Positions 17,659 to 27,731 of a stretch of DNA of 64,000 nucleotides are shown here, piece by piece. A program made the position numbers and the translations under genes. The notes beneath the pieces were generated by a model. It saw only the letters and a program-made list of their open reading frames with translations, was not told the DNA's origin and did not search any database. Origin of the DNA: Vibrio cholerae (GTDB lineage: Bacteria > Actinomycetota > Actinomycetes > Actinomycetales > Micrococcaceae); NCBI GenBank assembly GCA_009728235.1, contig WNZI01000011.1:1-64000 (forward strand), read 5' to 3'. How positions within the stretch are numbered: the first letter of the stretch is position 1; every line of letters starts with the position of its first letter.

Positions 17659-18327
17659 TCAGACGCGCTGCTCCCAGCGTCGGGGCTGCGCGTCGGCCGG
17701 CAGAACGCCGTCGAACTCCTCCAGCGCGTAGCCGAAGATGCCCGAGTAGACCAGCAGGGTGCCCAGCTGGCGGTGCACCACCCTGGTCTTGATCCTGAAG
17801 GCGCCGGCGTCGTCGTCCCACCATTGCTCGACATAGGCGAGAGCGCCGAGAGCGTCCGGCACCGGCAGCCGGACGCCGGCGAAGACACGCGTCTGCGAGG
17901 ACACCATCCTGATGCGGCCGTCCTCCGTCGGGGTGCAGGTCAGCAGTGTGGCCATCCGCCGATGCATGCCCACGTAGTCGGTCAGCACACCGTCCTGCAG
18001 CGAGGTGGTGTCCTCGAACACCCGCAGGGCGGTGCCGAAGTCGATCTCCCGGCGCGCGGTCAGTGCCGGTCGTCCGAACGGATCCGTGTGGGGGTAGTTG
18101 CGGATCTCGAAGGGGACGTCGGTGTTGTACTCGGGGAAGAACGCGTTCTCGAGGGCGGTGAGACGGAACGCGGGCCTCGCGAACCAGGCGGGGCAACCGG
18201 CGACGTCGAAGACTCCGCGGCCATGTCCCGAGAGCCCGCTGTCCGCGTGGAGCCCGAAGTACTCACGGAGTTCGGGCTGGAGGCGCCCGAAGTCGCTGCC
18301 CATCGCCTGCTGGTAGATCGAGGTCAC
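17659..18327 (-). CDS. DUF4166 domain protein
   Basis: 222 residues. The opening SIYQQAMGSDFGRLQPELREYFGL, the segment GHGRGVFDVAG, FPEYNTDVPFEIRNYPHTD and the C-terminal RQLGTLLVYSGIFGYALEEFD match my recollection of the DUF4166 family, which has no established function and often lies beside NAD-dependent epimerase or envelope genes. GTG at 18327 overlaps the stop of the upstream gene (GTGA). It is the last gene of the leftward operon that begins at 24825. Confidence 0.75.
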   Translation of the reverse strand: MTSIYQQAMGSDFGRLQPELREYFGLHADSGLSGHGRGVFDVAGCPAWFARPAFRLTALENAFFPEYNTDVPFEIRNYPHTDPFGRPALTARREIDFGTALRVFEDTTSLQDGVLTDYVGMHRRMATLLTCTPTEDGRIRMVSSQTRVFAGVRLPVPDALGALAYVEQWWDDDAGAFRIKTRVVHRQLGTLLVYSGIFGYALEEFDGVLPADAQPRRWEQRV

Positions 18328-18982
18328 GCCGCCCACTTCCGTCGCTCGGACAACCAGTCAACCATGACGCGCGCCGTGAACCGTCCGTGCTCCCGGAGGG
18401 CGGGGCTGGAGGTGATCTCAGGGGACAGGCCGCGAGTGATCATGTAGGCAGCCAGTACTGCCAGCCAGGCATCCACGGCCGCGGCGTCCGCGCCGGCCGC
18501 GAGGGGTGAACGGCGGAGGAGGGCGTCGGCGTCGAGCCCGTCATGCCGCAGGTAGGGGAGCAGGCCGACCCAGTCGGCCCACGACGGTCCGTGGGAGAGG
18601 AAGTTCCAGTCACAGACGTAGGCGCGGCCGGAACCGTGCTCGATGAACAGCACGACCCACGCATTGGCGGTCATTGCGTCCCGGACGGTGTCCGACCCCA
18701 GGAGGCGGGTACTGGCACCCCGGCGGGAATGGCTCGGAGGACCTCCGCTTCACGTCGGTAGGCCGGATAGGCGAAGGCCTCGACGCTGGAGGCAGCCTTG
18801 ACGAACAGCGCCCGCCCGTCCCTGCGGAGAGTGGCTGCGAACCCGGGAGTAAAACCTCCGCCTGCGGTGACGACGTCGTCGGGGCGGCCGCCGAGAGCGA
18901 CGGTCATCGCCGTCCGCACCTCGATCGGCAGGCTCTCGTACGGCGGTCTCCGGGCCGTGCAGGAGTAGTCGAAACCGGTCAC
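18324..18982 (-). pseudogene. Remnant of an aminoglycoside phosphotransferase-like kinase, catalytic middle missing
   Basis: Two fragments of one gene. Fragment 1 (18982 to about 18670) has a kinase-like N-lobe (GGGFTPGFAATLRRDGRALFVKAA) and fragment 2 has the end of the C-lobe (RAYVCDWNFLSHGPSWADWVGLL). A one-base loss in a G4/C4 run at 18696-18699 shifts the frame, and once that is repaired the two join as WVVLFIEH directly to GSGRAYVCDWNFL. In intact relatives I know of, about 100 or more residues including the HxD catalytic loop lie between these parts, so the 219-residue product cannot be an active kinase. The ends remain coupled by GTGA overlaps to the genes on both sides. The internal loss could be real or an assembly collapse. 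Confidence 0.65.
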
Positions 18983-20266
18983 AGGCGCCCGGCCGCCTTG
19001 AGCCTGATGTAGGCGTCGGCCAGGAGCGGAGGGAGGTCCGCCGGCACGGCGTCGACGACCTCCGCCCCCAGCAGGCGGATCTGGTTGGCCACCGCAGCAC
19101 GATCCAGCAGCGCGCGTTCTGCTGCGGCGGCACGGAAGGTTGCAGCGGCGCTGGACCGATCGGCCCGCAACTCCTCGAGCCGCGGATCCCGCACGGACGC
19201 CACCACGACGACGTGGCGTTCGGTCAGTCCCGGGAGCGCCGGGAGCAGGCCCTCCTCGACCGCCCCCGAGTCCAACGAGGTCAGCAGGACCACGAGCGAG
19301 CGATGCACGGAGGCGGCGCGTACCTGCGCTGGAACGCGCGACCAGTCCGCCTCGATCAGTTCCGCCTCGAGGGGAGCCATGGCGGTCACGAGCGACGCCA
19401 GCAGGTTCCCCTTCGCGGTCGAATCGACGCGCGCCCGGAGCCGGCGGTCGAATGCCAGGAAATGCACCTTGTCCCCTCCGCGATCGGCGAGGACGGACAG
19501 CAGCAGGGCAGCCTCGATGCCCGTGTCCAGGCGGGGCTCGTCGAGGACGCGGGCGGCCGAGGTTCGCGAGGTGTCCAGCACGACGACGACGCGCCGGTCA
19601 CGCTCGGGCCGCCACGTGCGCACCACGGTGTCCCGCCGTCGTGCAGTGGCCCGCCAGTCGATCGAGCGGACGTCGTCGCCCCGCACGTAGTCGCGAAGGG
19701 AGTCGAACTCGGTGCCGGCACCCTGATCTGCACGGCCGACTGGCGTCGAGCTCACGCAGGCGCCGCAGCTTGGACGGCAGGTGACGCTTGGACGCGAAGG
19801 GCGGAAGGACCCGCAACACGCCTGGGGCAGGAATGGTCACCTGCCGCGCGGCGACCCCGAGAGGACCGGAGCTCCGGATGGTCACCGTCTCGACGCGGAG
19901 GATCCCACGGCGCGTGGGTCGCAGGGACACCGTCATCCGCCGCGCCTCCGCCGGGGGGATCCTGAGGGTCTGCTCCGGATCGGGGGCTCCTGCCGAGGGC
20001 TGCCAGGCCTCACGGATCGTCGCACGCAGGGGCCGGGACGTGTCGTTGCGCAGGACCAGCGTGCTGCGGCAGTCCTCGCCCAGGCGGACGCTGTCCGGCA
20101 GGGTGCGGACGACACCGATCCGCCGCGGGGACGCAGCCAGCGCGAGGTCGAGCCCGGCGGCCGCGACGAGGATCGCGGACCACAGGAGGAGAGACGTGGC
20201 GCCCGGATACAGGATGGCGGGCACGACGCCGAGCAGCGCCAGCAGGACGAGTCGCCCGGTGATCAC
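18979..20266 (-). CDS. DUF58 domain protein, frameshifted as read
   Basis: Partner of the MoxR ATPase encoded upstream. The N-terminal part has two transmembrane segments (LVLLALLGVVPAILY and LLLWSAILVAAAGLDLAL), then a beta-rich region. The DUF58/VWA-like part carries the signature GTEFDSLRDYVRGDDVRSIDW and VVVVLDTS. These are in frames that differ by two bases. Restoring one base near 19744 and one near 19722 reconnects RELD to VQIRGAGTEFDSL, giving about 429 residues. GTG at 20266 is preceded by AAAGGAG. MoxR-DUF58 pairs are thought to act in assembly or activation of envelope complexes. The specific client is unknown. Confidence 0.82.
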
Positions 20267-20328
20267 CAAGGGTGCTCCTTTCGGACCCGGTCGCGGTGGA
20301 ACGCGTACCGGGTCGGGTGGTCGTGCCC

Positions 20329-21397
20329 CTAGCGAGGAACGGGGACGGTCGCGAGGATGCCGCCGAGCACGTCGTCGACATTCACGCCGTCCATCTGCGC
20401 CTCCGGCCTCAGCGCGACGCGGTGCCTGAGGGCCGGCAGGGTCAGTGCCTTCACGTCGTCCGGGGTCACGAAGGACCGGCCCGAGAGCCACGCCCAGGCG
20501 CGCGAGGTGTTCAGTAGTGCGGTGGCACGCGCGGGGAGACGCCGAGCTGGAACGAGGGGGAGGTTCGCGTCGCTCGAACCAGGTCCACGATGTAGGCCAG
20601 CACCTCCGGAGCGATGGCGACGCGCGCGACCGCGGCGCGTGCCTGTTCGACGTCGTCGGCGCCGGCCACCGCGCGTACCCCGGCCGCCGCGAGGTTGCGG
20701 GGGTCGAAGCCGACGCTGTGACGGCGGATCACCTCGATCTCGTCGTCGCGCCCCGGCAGCGGGAGGGTCAGCTTGAGCAGGAAACGGTCCAGCTGGGCTT
20801 CGGGAAGGGGATAGGTGCCCTCGTACTCGACGGGGTTCTGCGTCGCCGCGACGATGAACGGAACCGGCAGGCGCCGTGAGACGCCGTCCACGGAGACCTG
20901 GCGTTCCTCCATCGCCTCGAGCAGTGACGCCTGCGTCTTGGGCGGTGTCCGGTTGATCTCGTCGGCGAGCAGGATGTTCGTGAACACCGGGCCCTCCCGG
21001 AACGTGAACTCGGATGTCTTCGACTCGTAGATCAGCGAGCCCGTGATGTCGCCAGGCATGAGGTCCGGCGTGAACTGGACGCGCTTCGTGTCCAGGTCCA
21101 GGGCGGTGGCGAGGGTTCGGACGAGCAGCGTCTTGGCGACGCCGGGAACGCCTTCGAGCAGCACGTGACCGTCGGCCAGGACTCCGATGAGGAGTCCCGT
21201 CACGGCGGCGTCCTGGCCGACGATCGACTTCCCGACCTCGGCGCGGACGCGCAGGAGCGCCGCCCGGGCGGCTTCACCGGCGGCGTCGGGCCCGGACCCG
21301 TTCACCTCGGCGCGCTCCTCCACGCGTGTGGCCTGGTGTGCGCGGCGATCGGTGCCTGCGGGTGCCGGTCCTGCCGGTCGTCGGAGTGGTTCATCAT
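20329..21397 (-). CDS. moxR: MoxR-type AAA+ ATPase, frameshifted as read
   Basis: The core is unambiguous: GHVLLEGVPGVAKTLLVRTLA (Walker A), LLADEINRTPPKTQASLLEAMEERQV (Walker B), and ATQNPVEYEGTYPLPEAQLDRF (sensor 1 and Arg finger). The frame stops at 20511 just after GVSPR, and adding one base near 20527 restores ATALLNTSRAWAWLSGRSFV to a natural stop at 20329. At the other end, the ATG at 21397 overlaps the DUF4350 stop (ATGA coupling) and reaches the core frame only if one base is added near 21323. Without that, the start would be GTG 21305. The repaired length is 356 residues. MoxR proteins act as chaperone ATPases with DUF58 partners. Confidence 0.88.
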
Positions 21398-22662
21398 GGA
21401 ATGATCTCCTTCTCGATCTCGAGGATCTCCTGTGCCCACAGCACAAGCTCGTGGTTCGTGGTCGGGGTGAAGTGCAGCAGTCGCTGCTCGAGGTCGGGCC
21501 GCAGCCGCCCGGTCTGACGGGTGGCCGCTTCGAGGATCTCGACCGGCGAGGCCGTCCTGTCGACGCGCAGGTGCCGTGCCAGCCGCACGAGGGTCGCGGC
21601 CCGCAGGTTCCCGGCCGCGTGAGCGACGGAACGCGAGTCCTGGTACAGCCGAGCGCGTCCCTCGGCGGTCTCCGCGGCGCGCACGACGACGGGCAGCGGC
21701 TCGGACGCCAGGGGCCCCAGGCGCCTGCCCCTCCAGAGCATCGCGAGGACCGCGCAGGCGAGGAGCCACACCAGCAGGCCATCGACCCACTGCGGCAGCA
21801 GTGTCGTCGGGTCGATCCCCTCACCGGTGGAGACGACGTCGGCTCCGGTGGGTTCGTACCAGACCAGCGTGGGGGAGGCACCCAGCGAGCGGAGGGCGAG
21901 GGCCGCACTGCCCCCGTCCAGGATGGACCCGTTCGAGAGGATGGACGGGGCTCCCAGCACGGCGACCGATCCGTCCGCGTTCGTGGTGTACAGACCTCCG
22001 GGAACACCGTCGACGGTCGCGGTGAAGCACGTCACGGGACCCGAGTAGAGCGTTCCGTCGGCGGGCAGGGTCCCTGCTGCTGCAGCGTCCTCGTCGGGAC
22101 AACCTGCGGTCAGGGGTGGGGCGTCCCCGGCGAGATCGAAGGGAACGGGGCCGAGCTGGGCGAAGCCCTCCTCCAGCGCCGACAACTGCCGGTCGCCCGG
22201 GGCCGCCAGGACCGACCGGTCGGCCGCGCTCACCAGGTCGGCCACCTGACCGGCGCTGAGGAACTGCTGTGCGTCGTTGAGGAACAGCGTCGCGTCCCGC
22301 GACTCGAGCGCTCCCAGCGTCGCGTCGAAAGATTCGGTGCGCGTGACATCGACACCCTCGGAGGCAAGCACCTCGGACACCGCCCGAGCGCCTGCGGGCG
22401 CGGCATTCCCGGGGGAGAGCGGACCGTCGTCCTCCTCCTGCCCCGGCAGGAGGTTGACCAGGATGATCACTGCGAGCACGAGGGCGCCGATCAGCAGGGG
22501 GACTGCGCGCCGGAACCGTGAGCGGGCGGTGGACAGGGCACTGCCGCCGTCGCCCATCACCTCGGTGGCCGTCGGGCGCAGGGCGGTGCCCGCGGACGGA
22601 TCAGCGACGTCCGTCAGGGCATTCCGCCCGCTACCCCCGCTCCGGCCGTCGATCGGGGTCAC
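21394..22662 (-). CDS. DUF4350 domain membrane protein
   Basis: 422 residues. A transmembrane segment near 54-70 (LLIGALVLAVIILVNLLPG) leads into an extracytoplasmic DUF4350 domain (GARAVSEVLASEGVDVTRTESFDATLGAL, then DATLFLNDAQQFLS). A second transmembrane segment (GLLVWLLACAVLAMLW) is followed by a cytoplasmic tail. GTG 22662 overlaps the DUF4129 stop and its own stop overlaps the MoxR ATG, so the chain is coupled. Such genes regularly accompany MoxR-DUF58 systems. Confidence 0.82.
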   Translation of the reverse strand: MTPIDGRSGGSGRNALTDVADPSAGTALRPTATEVMGDGGSALSTARSRFRRAVPLLIGALVLAVIILVNLLPGQEEDDGPLSPGNAAPAGARAVSEVLASEGVDVTRTESFDATLGALESRDATLFLNDAQQFLSAGQVADLVSAADRSVLAAPGDRQLSALEEGFAQLGPVPFDLAGDAPPLTAGCPDEDAAAAGTLPADGTLYSGPVTCFTATVDGVPGGLYTTNADGSVAVLGAPSILSNGSILDGGSAALALRSLGASPTLVWYEPTGADVVSTGEGIDPTTLLPQWVDGLLVWLLACAVLAMLWRGRRLGPLASEPLPVVVRAAETAEGRARLYQDSRSVAHAAGNLRAATLVRLARHLRVDRTASPVEILEAATRQTGRLRPDLEQRLLHFTPTTNHELVLWAQEILEIEKEIIP

Positions 22663-23309
22663 CGCGGCGCCGCCAGTGCTGTGGTGGCGGTCGTCCGCAC
22701 CGGCTGCTCGGAGGACAATCGGGCGTCGATGCGCACGGCGCGCCCGTAGTCCTCCCGGGTGGCGACCCCGCTGCCGTAATGCGTCTCGTTGAAGAGGTCG
22801 GCAAGCCAGGCAGCATCACCCGATACCGGTGGGAAGACGGCGCCGAGCTGGAGTGCAGCCTCGGTCGCCGTCCTGCCGGGCCGCTCGTCGATGACCAGGC
22901 GTTCCTCGGCTGTGCGGATGACCGCCCTCAGCAACTCGGCGACCGCACCGTTCCAGTCGCCGTCGCCGGCGTAGGCTGCGGCCCTTCCACGGTGCTGCTC
23001 GGCGGAGCGCCGGACGTCGTCGTCGAAGACCGCCGGTTCCTGTCTCCGTCCGCGGGCGTTGAGCCTGGGCCTGACCAGGAGGATCGCGACGGTGATGATG
23101 AGCGCCGCGCCGAGCGCCACCACGAGCGTCCCGGGACCTGCTCCGAGGCTGCCGATCCCGTCGAACAGCCTCGCGATACCGCGAAGGAACTCACCGATGA
23201 TGCGCTCGAAGATCGTGGGTTGGGCTTCGACGTACGGGGGCTTGGCGAGTTCCTGGTCGAGGAGCCGGCGGGCCTCGTCGGCGTCGGGGGCCAGGACGGG
23301 TATCCGCAT
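22659..23309 (-). CDS. DUF4129 domain membrane protein
   Basis: 216 residues from ATG 23309. There is one transmembrane helix (TLVVALGAALIITVAILLV) and a C-terminal DUF4129 domain (AAAYAGDGDWNGAVAELLRAVIRTAEERLV, then DLFNETHYGSG). Transglutaminase-like proteins often carry this domain, but no catalytic domain is present here. A longer form may be the true one: ATG 23356 overlaps the upstream stop as TGATG and joins this frame if one base is restored near 23312 (ACGTG to ACGGTG), which would add MAAGGARTAEPGAA. Confidence 0.8.
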   Translation of the reverse strand: MRIPVLAPDADEARRLLDQELAKPPYVEAQPTIFERIIGEFLRGIARLFDGIGSLGAGPGTLVVALGAALIITVAILLVRPRLNARGRRQEPAVFDDDVRRSAEQHRGRAAAYAGDGDWNGAVAELLRAVIRTAEERLVIDERPGRTATEAALQLGAVFPPVSGDAAWLADLFNETHYGSGVATREDYGRAVRIDARLSSEQPVRTTATTALAAPR

Positions 23310-23355
23310 CACGTCGCTGCCCCGGGCTCGGCAGTGCGAGCGCCACCCGCGGCCA

Positions 23356-24825
23356 TCAGGACGGTCCGCCCGGTTGGTGCCCGAAGGAGGCGGTGCCGCC
23401 CGGAAGGACGTCGGCGCGCCCGGCTTCGGCCTGCTCGTGCTCGCGCATGAGGACGACGTCGAACCCCTCCCGCCGGATCCGAAGGTCCACGTACAGCAGT
23501 GAGGTGACCCCGGCCTGGAAGGCGTAGCCGATGGCCGCGAAGAGGGCTGTGATGGCCTGCGTGGCGATGATGACGGGGAGCGAATCGAGGACGCCCGACG
23601 CAGTGGACGCGGACGAGCTGAACCCGAAGATCAGCCCTACGGCGAAGGTGAGCGGTGTGGAGATCACGGACGCGATGATCGAGACGATGATGCTGGTCAG
23701 GAGGACGATGCCGAAGGTCCGCCACCAGTTGCCCCTGGTCAGCAGCCAGGAACGCTTGATGGAGACCCAGGGACCCCTGCCCTCGAGCATCACCGCGGCA
23801 GGCGCCACGACGAGCTTGACGCTCGCCCAGACCATGACCACGACAGCGCCGATCACGAGGGGGACGATCACGAAGGCGGAGTACTCGCTGAGGGCGGCGA
23901 TCGCCAGGGCGGAGATGCCGACGAGGAGCATCAGCCCGACGAGCCCGATGGCGAAGGACAGCAGGCCGAACCCGAACAGTGGCAGGAGGCGCCCCCGGGC
24001 GAGCCGCCATGCCTGCCCGAACGAGGTCTTCTGGTTGATGACGGCCCGGGCGATCGGAATGACGAGGATGCCCTGCAGGACCAGGAGAGCCACGGCGGAC
24101 ACGATCCCCGCGATCGAGGCGAAGACTCCGAGGCTCGCCAGGGCGCCGATGATGCTGTCCGGAGTGGGGTTCGGGGAATCGAACACCTCGAAGGAGGACA
24201 TGAGGTTGCCCAGGAGCAGGACGGTCACCAGCGCGACGACGGCCTGCAGCAGGATGGCGATGCCGAAGGTGGCGAGCGGGTTCTTCCGGCAGGCCTGGAA
24301 AGCGCCGTCGAGGATCTCGCCGAGGCCGAGCGGCCGCAGGGGGATCACCCCGGGTTTCGGTGGCGCCTGGTACCGGGGCCCAGGGGGGAAGGGCTGGCCA
24401 TAGGCCCCGTAGGGGGGCTGAAGCGCCCCGTGGGGGGCTCCGAAGGGTGCGGCGTACGGAGCGCCCGGACCACCGTTCTGGCCCCCGCCCTGGTCGAACC
24501 GCGGCGGATACGTGGGGCCCCAGCCCTGCGCCGGCTGCGTCCCTCCGGACGCCGACGGAGTGCCCTGGTGGTCCTGGCTGCCCGGATGGCCCTGAGGCGC
24601 GGACGGGCCCGTCCCTGTGCCCGGCCGGGCCCAGGGGTTCGACGACGCCGGGTACTGCTGCCCCGGGGCCTGCCACGGGTGGGCCGACGGTTCCTGCCCG
24701 GGCGTCGGCGGGGCGGAGGGCGTCGGGTCGGGGGAGTGCCAGGGCGCCGCGGGGGTGGTGGCGTCGTCACCCGATGCCCCGGACTGTGCCCCGTTCCGCG
24801 GCTGACCGTTCACCTGGTCACTCAT
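23356..24825 (-). CDS. Multi-pass membrane protein with a proline/glycine-rich N-terminus
   Basis: 489 residues. The first ~155 residues are disordered and rich in Pro, Gly, Gln, Ser and Tyr (PPYGAYGQPFPPGP). The sequence PLRPLGLGEILDGAFQACRKNP then opens a glycerophosphoryl diester phosphodiesterase-type membrane domain (as in the GDPD membrane region) with about six transmembrane helices. No enzyme active site is visible. ATG at 24825 begins MSDQVNGQPRN. First gene of the coupled operon with DUF4129, DUF4350, MoxR and DUF58. The 211 bases before mtrA hold the divergent promoter region and no gene. Confidence 0.8.
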   Translation of the reverse strand: MSDQVNGQPRNGAQSGASGDDATTPAAPWHSPDPTPSAPPTPGQEPSAHPWQAPGQQYPASSNPWARPGTGTGPSAPQGHPGSQDHQGTPSASGGTQPAQGWGPTYPPRFDQGGGQNGGPGAPYAAPFGAPHGALQPPYGAYGQPFPPGPRYQAPPKPGVIPLRPLGLGEILDGAFQACRKNPLATFGIAILLQAVVALVTVLLLGNLMSSFEVFDSPNPTPDSIIGALASLGVFASIAGIVSAVALLVLQGILVIPIARAVINQKTSFGQAWRLARGRLLPLFGFGLLSFAIGLVGLMLLVGISALAIAALSEYSAFVIVPLVIGAVVVMVWASVKLVVAPAAVMLEGRGPWVSIKRSWLLTRGNWWRTFGIVLLTSIIVSIIASVISTPLTFAVGLIFGFSSSASTASGVLDSLPVIIATQAITALFAAIGYAFQAGVTSLLYVDLRIRREGFDVVLMREHEQAEAGRADVLPGGTASFGHQPGGPS

Positions 24826-25036
24826 AGCGTCCCCTCGATCGTCGGCGGAGGAGCACGCGGTCGTATCCCCTCCTGCATCATAGTGATCCGCGCCACGATC
24901 TACGGCAGCTGGGCGGCCGCCACGATCGTTCGAGCCGTCGGAGAAAAAGGCGGGAGCAACGGCTCGGCGTCCTCCCCTCCGCGCGCCGGGACGGGGCTGG
25001 TGCGACTTTGTGCGCCCGATGGGACAGTATTGGGGT

Positions 25037-25714
25037 ATGAAGGCTCGCATACTGGTCATCGACGACGACGAGGCCCTGTCCGAAATGATCGGCATCGTCC
25101 TGCGCAACGACGGGTTCGACCCGGTGTTCTGCGCCGACGGTGCGGCCGCCCTCGGCGTCTTCCGCGCCACCCACCCGGATCTCGTGCTGCTGGACCTCAT
25201 GCTTCCCGGTATGGACGGCATCGAGGTATGCCGGCAGATCCGCGCCGAGTCCGATCTTCCCATCGTGATGCTCACGGCCAAGTCCGACACGTCCGACGTG
25301 GTCCGCGGGCTCGAATCGGGCGCCGACGACTACGTGCCGAAGCCCTTCAAGCCGGCCGAACTCGTCGCCCGGGTGCGCGCCCGGCTCCGCCCGGCGGAGT
25401 CGAAGGCCCCGGAGACCCTGCGCATCGGAGAGGTCAGCATCGACGTCGCCGGCCACGAGGTCACGCGGACCGGGGAGCGGGTGTCGCTGACGCCGCTGGA
25501 ATTCGACCTGCTGGTAGCCCTCGCCAGGAAGCCGTGGCAGGTCTTCACGCGCGAGCTGCTGCTGGAGCAGGTGTGGGGGTACCGCCACGCAGCTGACACG
25601 CGGCTCGTCAACGTCCATGTGCAGCGGTTGCGGTCCAAGATCGAACGCGACCCCGAAGCCCCCGAGATCGTCCTGACGGTGCGTGGTGTCGGCTACAAGG
25701 CCGGACAGGGCTGA
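25037..25714 (+). CDS. mtrA: DNA-binding response regulator MtrA
   Basis: 225 residues, OmpR/PhoB type. The receiver domain has the acidic pocket (IDDDE, residues 8-12), phospho-acceptor Asp53 (LLDLMLPGMDG), Thr in MLTAKSD, and Lys in VPKPF. The C-terminal winged helix carries LTPLEFDLLVALARKPWQVFTRELLLEQVWGY and RLVNVHVQRLRSKIE. MtrAB regulates cell-wall hydrolases, division and osmotic responses in actinobacteria. The ATG at 25037 is chosen because the receiver begins immediately (MKARILVIDD). The stop overlaps the next ATG (TGATG), coupling it to mtrB. Confidence 0.95.
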   Translation: MKARILVIDDDEALSEMIGIVLRNDGFDPVFCADGAAALGVFRATHPDLVLLDLMLPGMDGIEVCRQIRAESDLPIVMLTAKSDTSDVVRGLESGADDYVPKPFKPAELVARVRARLRPAESKAPETLRIGEVSIDVAGHEVTRTGERVSLTPLEFDLLVALARKPWQVFTRELLLEQVWGYRHAADTRLVNVHVQRLRSKIERDPEAPEIVLTVRGVGYKAGQG

Positions 25715-27731
25715 TGCGGGGAGTGCGGAGGAACGCGCTCCCACTCGCTCCCTACCGCTCGACCGAGCGGCGGGTGGTGTCGACGGTGCCCGCCCCGTTC
25801 CCGGCGCACCGGCTTCCCGATCCGCAGCCCTGCCCGTCGCGCCCGCCGTCGCCCGCGGGCCGGTGACTCCGCCCGTGCCCACCGAGCGGCGGGACCGGGA
25901 CGGGTCCGTCGCGGGTCCCCGGTCCGATCCCGGTGACGGTGCTGCGGAGGCGGAAGCCCTGCCGACAGGTGACGGAGCGGCGGAGGACGACCGCGATCAC
26001 CGTCCCGACACCGGTGCCGATCGATCGCTGTCCGCCGGTGCCGCGTCGCTCAGGCGCCCGATGGCCGTCGTCGATCGTGGGCGCAGCCTGCTCCGGGAGG
26101 TACCCAGCCGCTGGCGGAGGTCCCTGCAGTTCCGCACGGTCGTCGCCACGATGCTCCTCACCTCCGTCTCCTTCGTCGCCGTCGGAGGATTCCTGTCCAA
26201 CCAGATCGCGAACGCGCTGTACGAGGAGCGCTTCGACCAGTTCAGCGCGGAGGCGGGCAGCGCCCTGACGTCCACGAAGGCCGTCTTCCGCGAATCGTCC
26301 GCGACGGATCGTGACACCACCAACCGGCTCGTGCTCGACTCCGTCAACGCGCTGGTCGGCAACGAGACGCAGGCCCCCCGGCAGGCCATCCTGGTATCCA
26401 TCTCGGCGGGCGAAGGTCTGTTCATACCGGACACGGTGAGCCAGGAGGGGGTCACCAAGGGCATGCTCCCGGACGACCTGCAGGCCGCCGTCGCCGCCGG
26501 TCAGGACATCTACTGGGCGCCCGTCACCATCCCGGTGACCGGGACCGGGGAGGACGTGCCCGGCCTCGTCTTCGGGACGCAGGTGCAGCTTCCCCCCGAG
26601 CGCAGCTCCTATGCCCTGTACGTGTACTACGACCTGTCCTCGATGCAGGCGACGCTCGACGACATCCACCGGGTCCTCTGGCTCGTGGGTCTCGTGCTCC
26701 TGTTCGTGATCGGTGCCATCACCTGGTACGTCACCCGCAGCGTGGTCCGGCCGGTCAGTCACGCGGCATCCGTGTCGGAGAAGCTCGCGGCCGGCCAGCT
26801 GCAGGAACGCATGGAGGTCAGCGGCGAGGACGAGGTCGCCCGGCTGGGTGTCTCGTTCAACCACATGGCGGGCAGCCTGCAGGACCAGATCACCCAGCTC
26901 GCGCAGTTGTCGCAGATGCAGCAGCGCTTCGTGTCGGACGTGTCGCACGAGTTGCGGACGCCGCTCACCACGGTGCGCATGGCTGCGGAGGTGCTGCACG
27001 ACGCTCGCGAGGAGTTCAACCCGGTGAACAAGCGGTCGGCGGAGATCCTGTTCGACCAGGTGGAGCGCTTCCAGGCGCTGCTCGCCGATCTGCTCGAGAT
27101 CTCCCGCTTCGACGCCGGCGCCGCCGTGCTGGAGGCCGAGTCGACCGATATCGTGCACCTCGTTCAGCACGCGATCGACGGCGCTCGACCCCTCGCCGAT
27201 CGCCTCGGGTCGGAACTCCGGATCGTGTCGGCGGAGACCAGCTGCATCGTCGACGCCGATCCACGCCGGATGGACCGCATCCTCCGGAACCTCATCGTCA
27301 ACGCCCTCGAGCACGGGGAGTCGCGGCCCGTGGAGATCCACATCGCCTGCAGCCCGGAAGCGGTCGCCGTCGCGGTCCGCGATCACGGGATCGGCATGAC
27401 GCCCCTCCACGCCTCACGCGTCTTCGACCGGTTCTGGCGGGCCGACCCCGCCCGCGCCCGAACCACCGGCGGTAGCGGGCTGGGGCTGTCCATCGCGACG
27501 GAGGACGCCCGGCTCCACAACGCGTGGCTGGAGGCCTGGGGCATGCCGGGCGAGGGCGCCTGCTTCCGCCTGACACTGCCGCGGCGTGAAGGGGGAGAGC
27601 TCACCTGCTCGCCCCTGGCACTGCCGCCGTCGTCCGCCGCGCCGGGTCCGGCAGGCGGCGGGCGACCGGTTCGGAGGCCCGGGACGTCCGACGTCGGGAC
27701 GGAAGCGGAGAAGAACGATGCGACCCCGTAG
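25714..27731 (+). CDS. mtrB: Sensor histidine kinase MtrB, N-terminus probably frameshifted
   Basis: The core runs from about 26060: transmembrane helix 1 (TVVATMLLTSVSFVAVGGFL), a large extracytoplasmic domain, helix 2 (LWLVGLVLLFVIGAITWYV), HAMP, HisKA with SDVSHELRTPLTTVRM, then the ATPase motifs NLIVNALEHGE, VRDHGIGM and GSGLGLSIA. The coupled ATG at 25714 opens a frame that ends near 25866. The kinase frame is reached if one base is restored in that poorly conserved Pro/Arg-rich stretch, giving about 672 residues. If no error exists, the start would be GTG 25863 or an upstream start inside mtrA. The 3' end overlaps lpqB by 14 bases. Confidence 0.9.
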
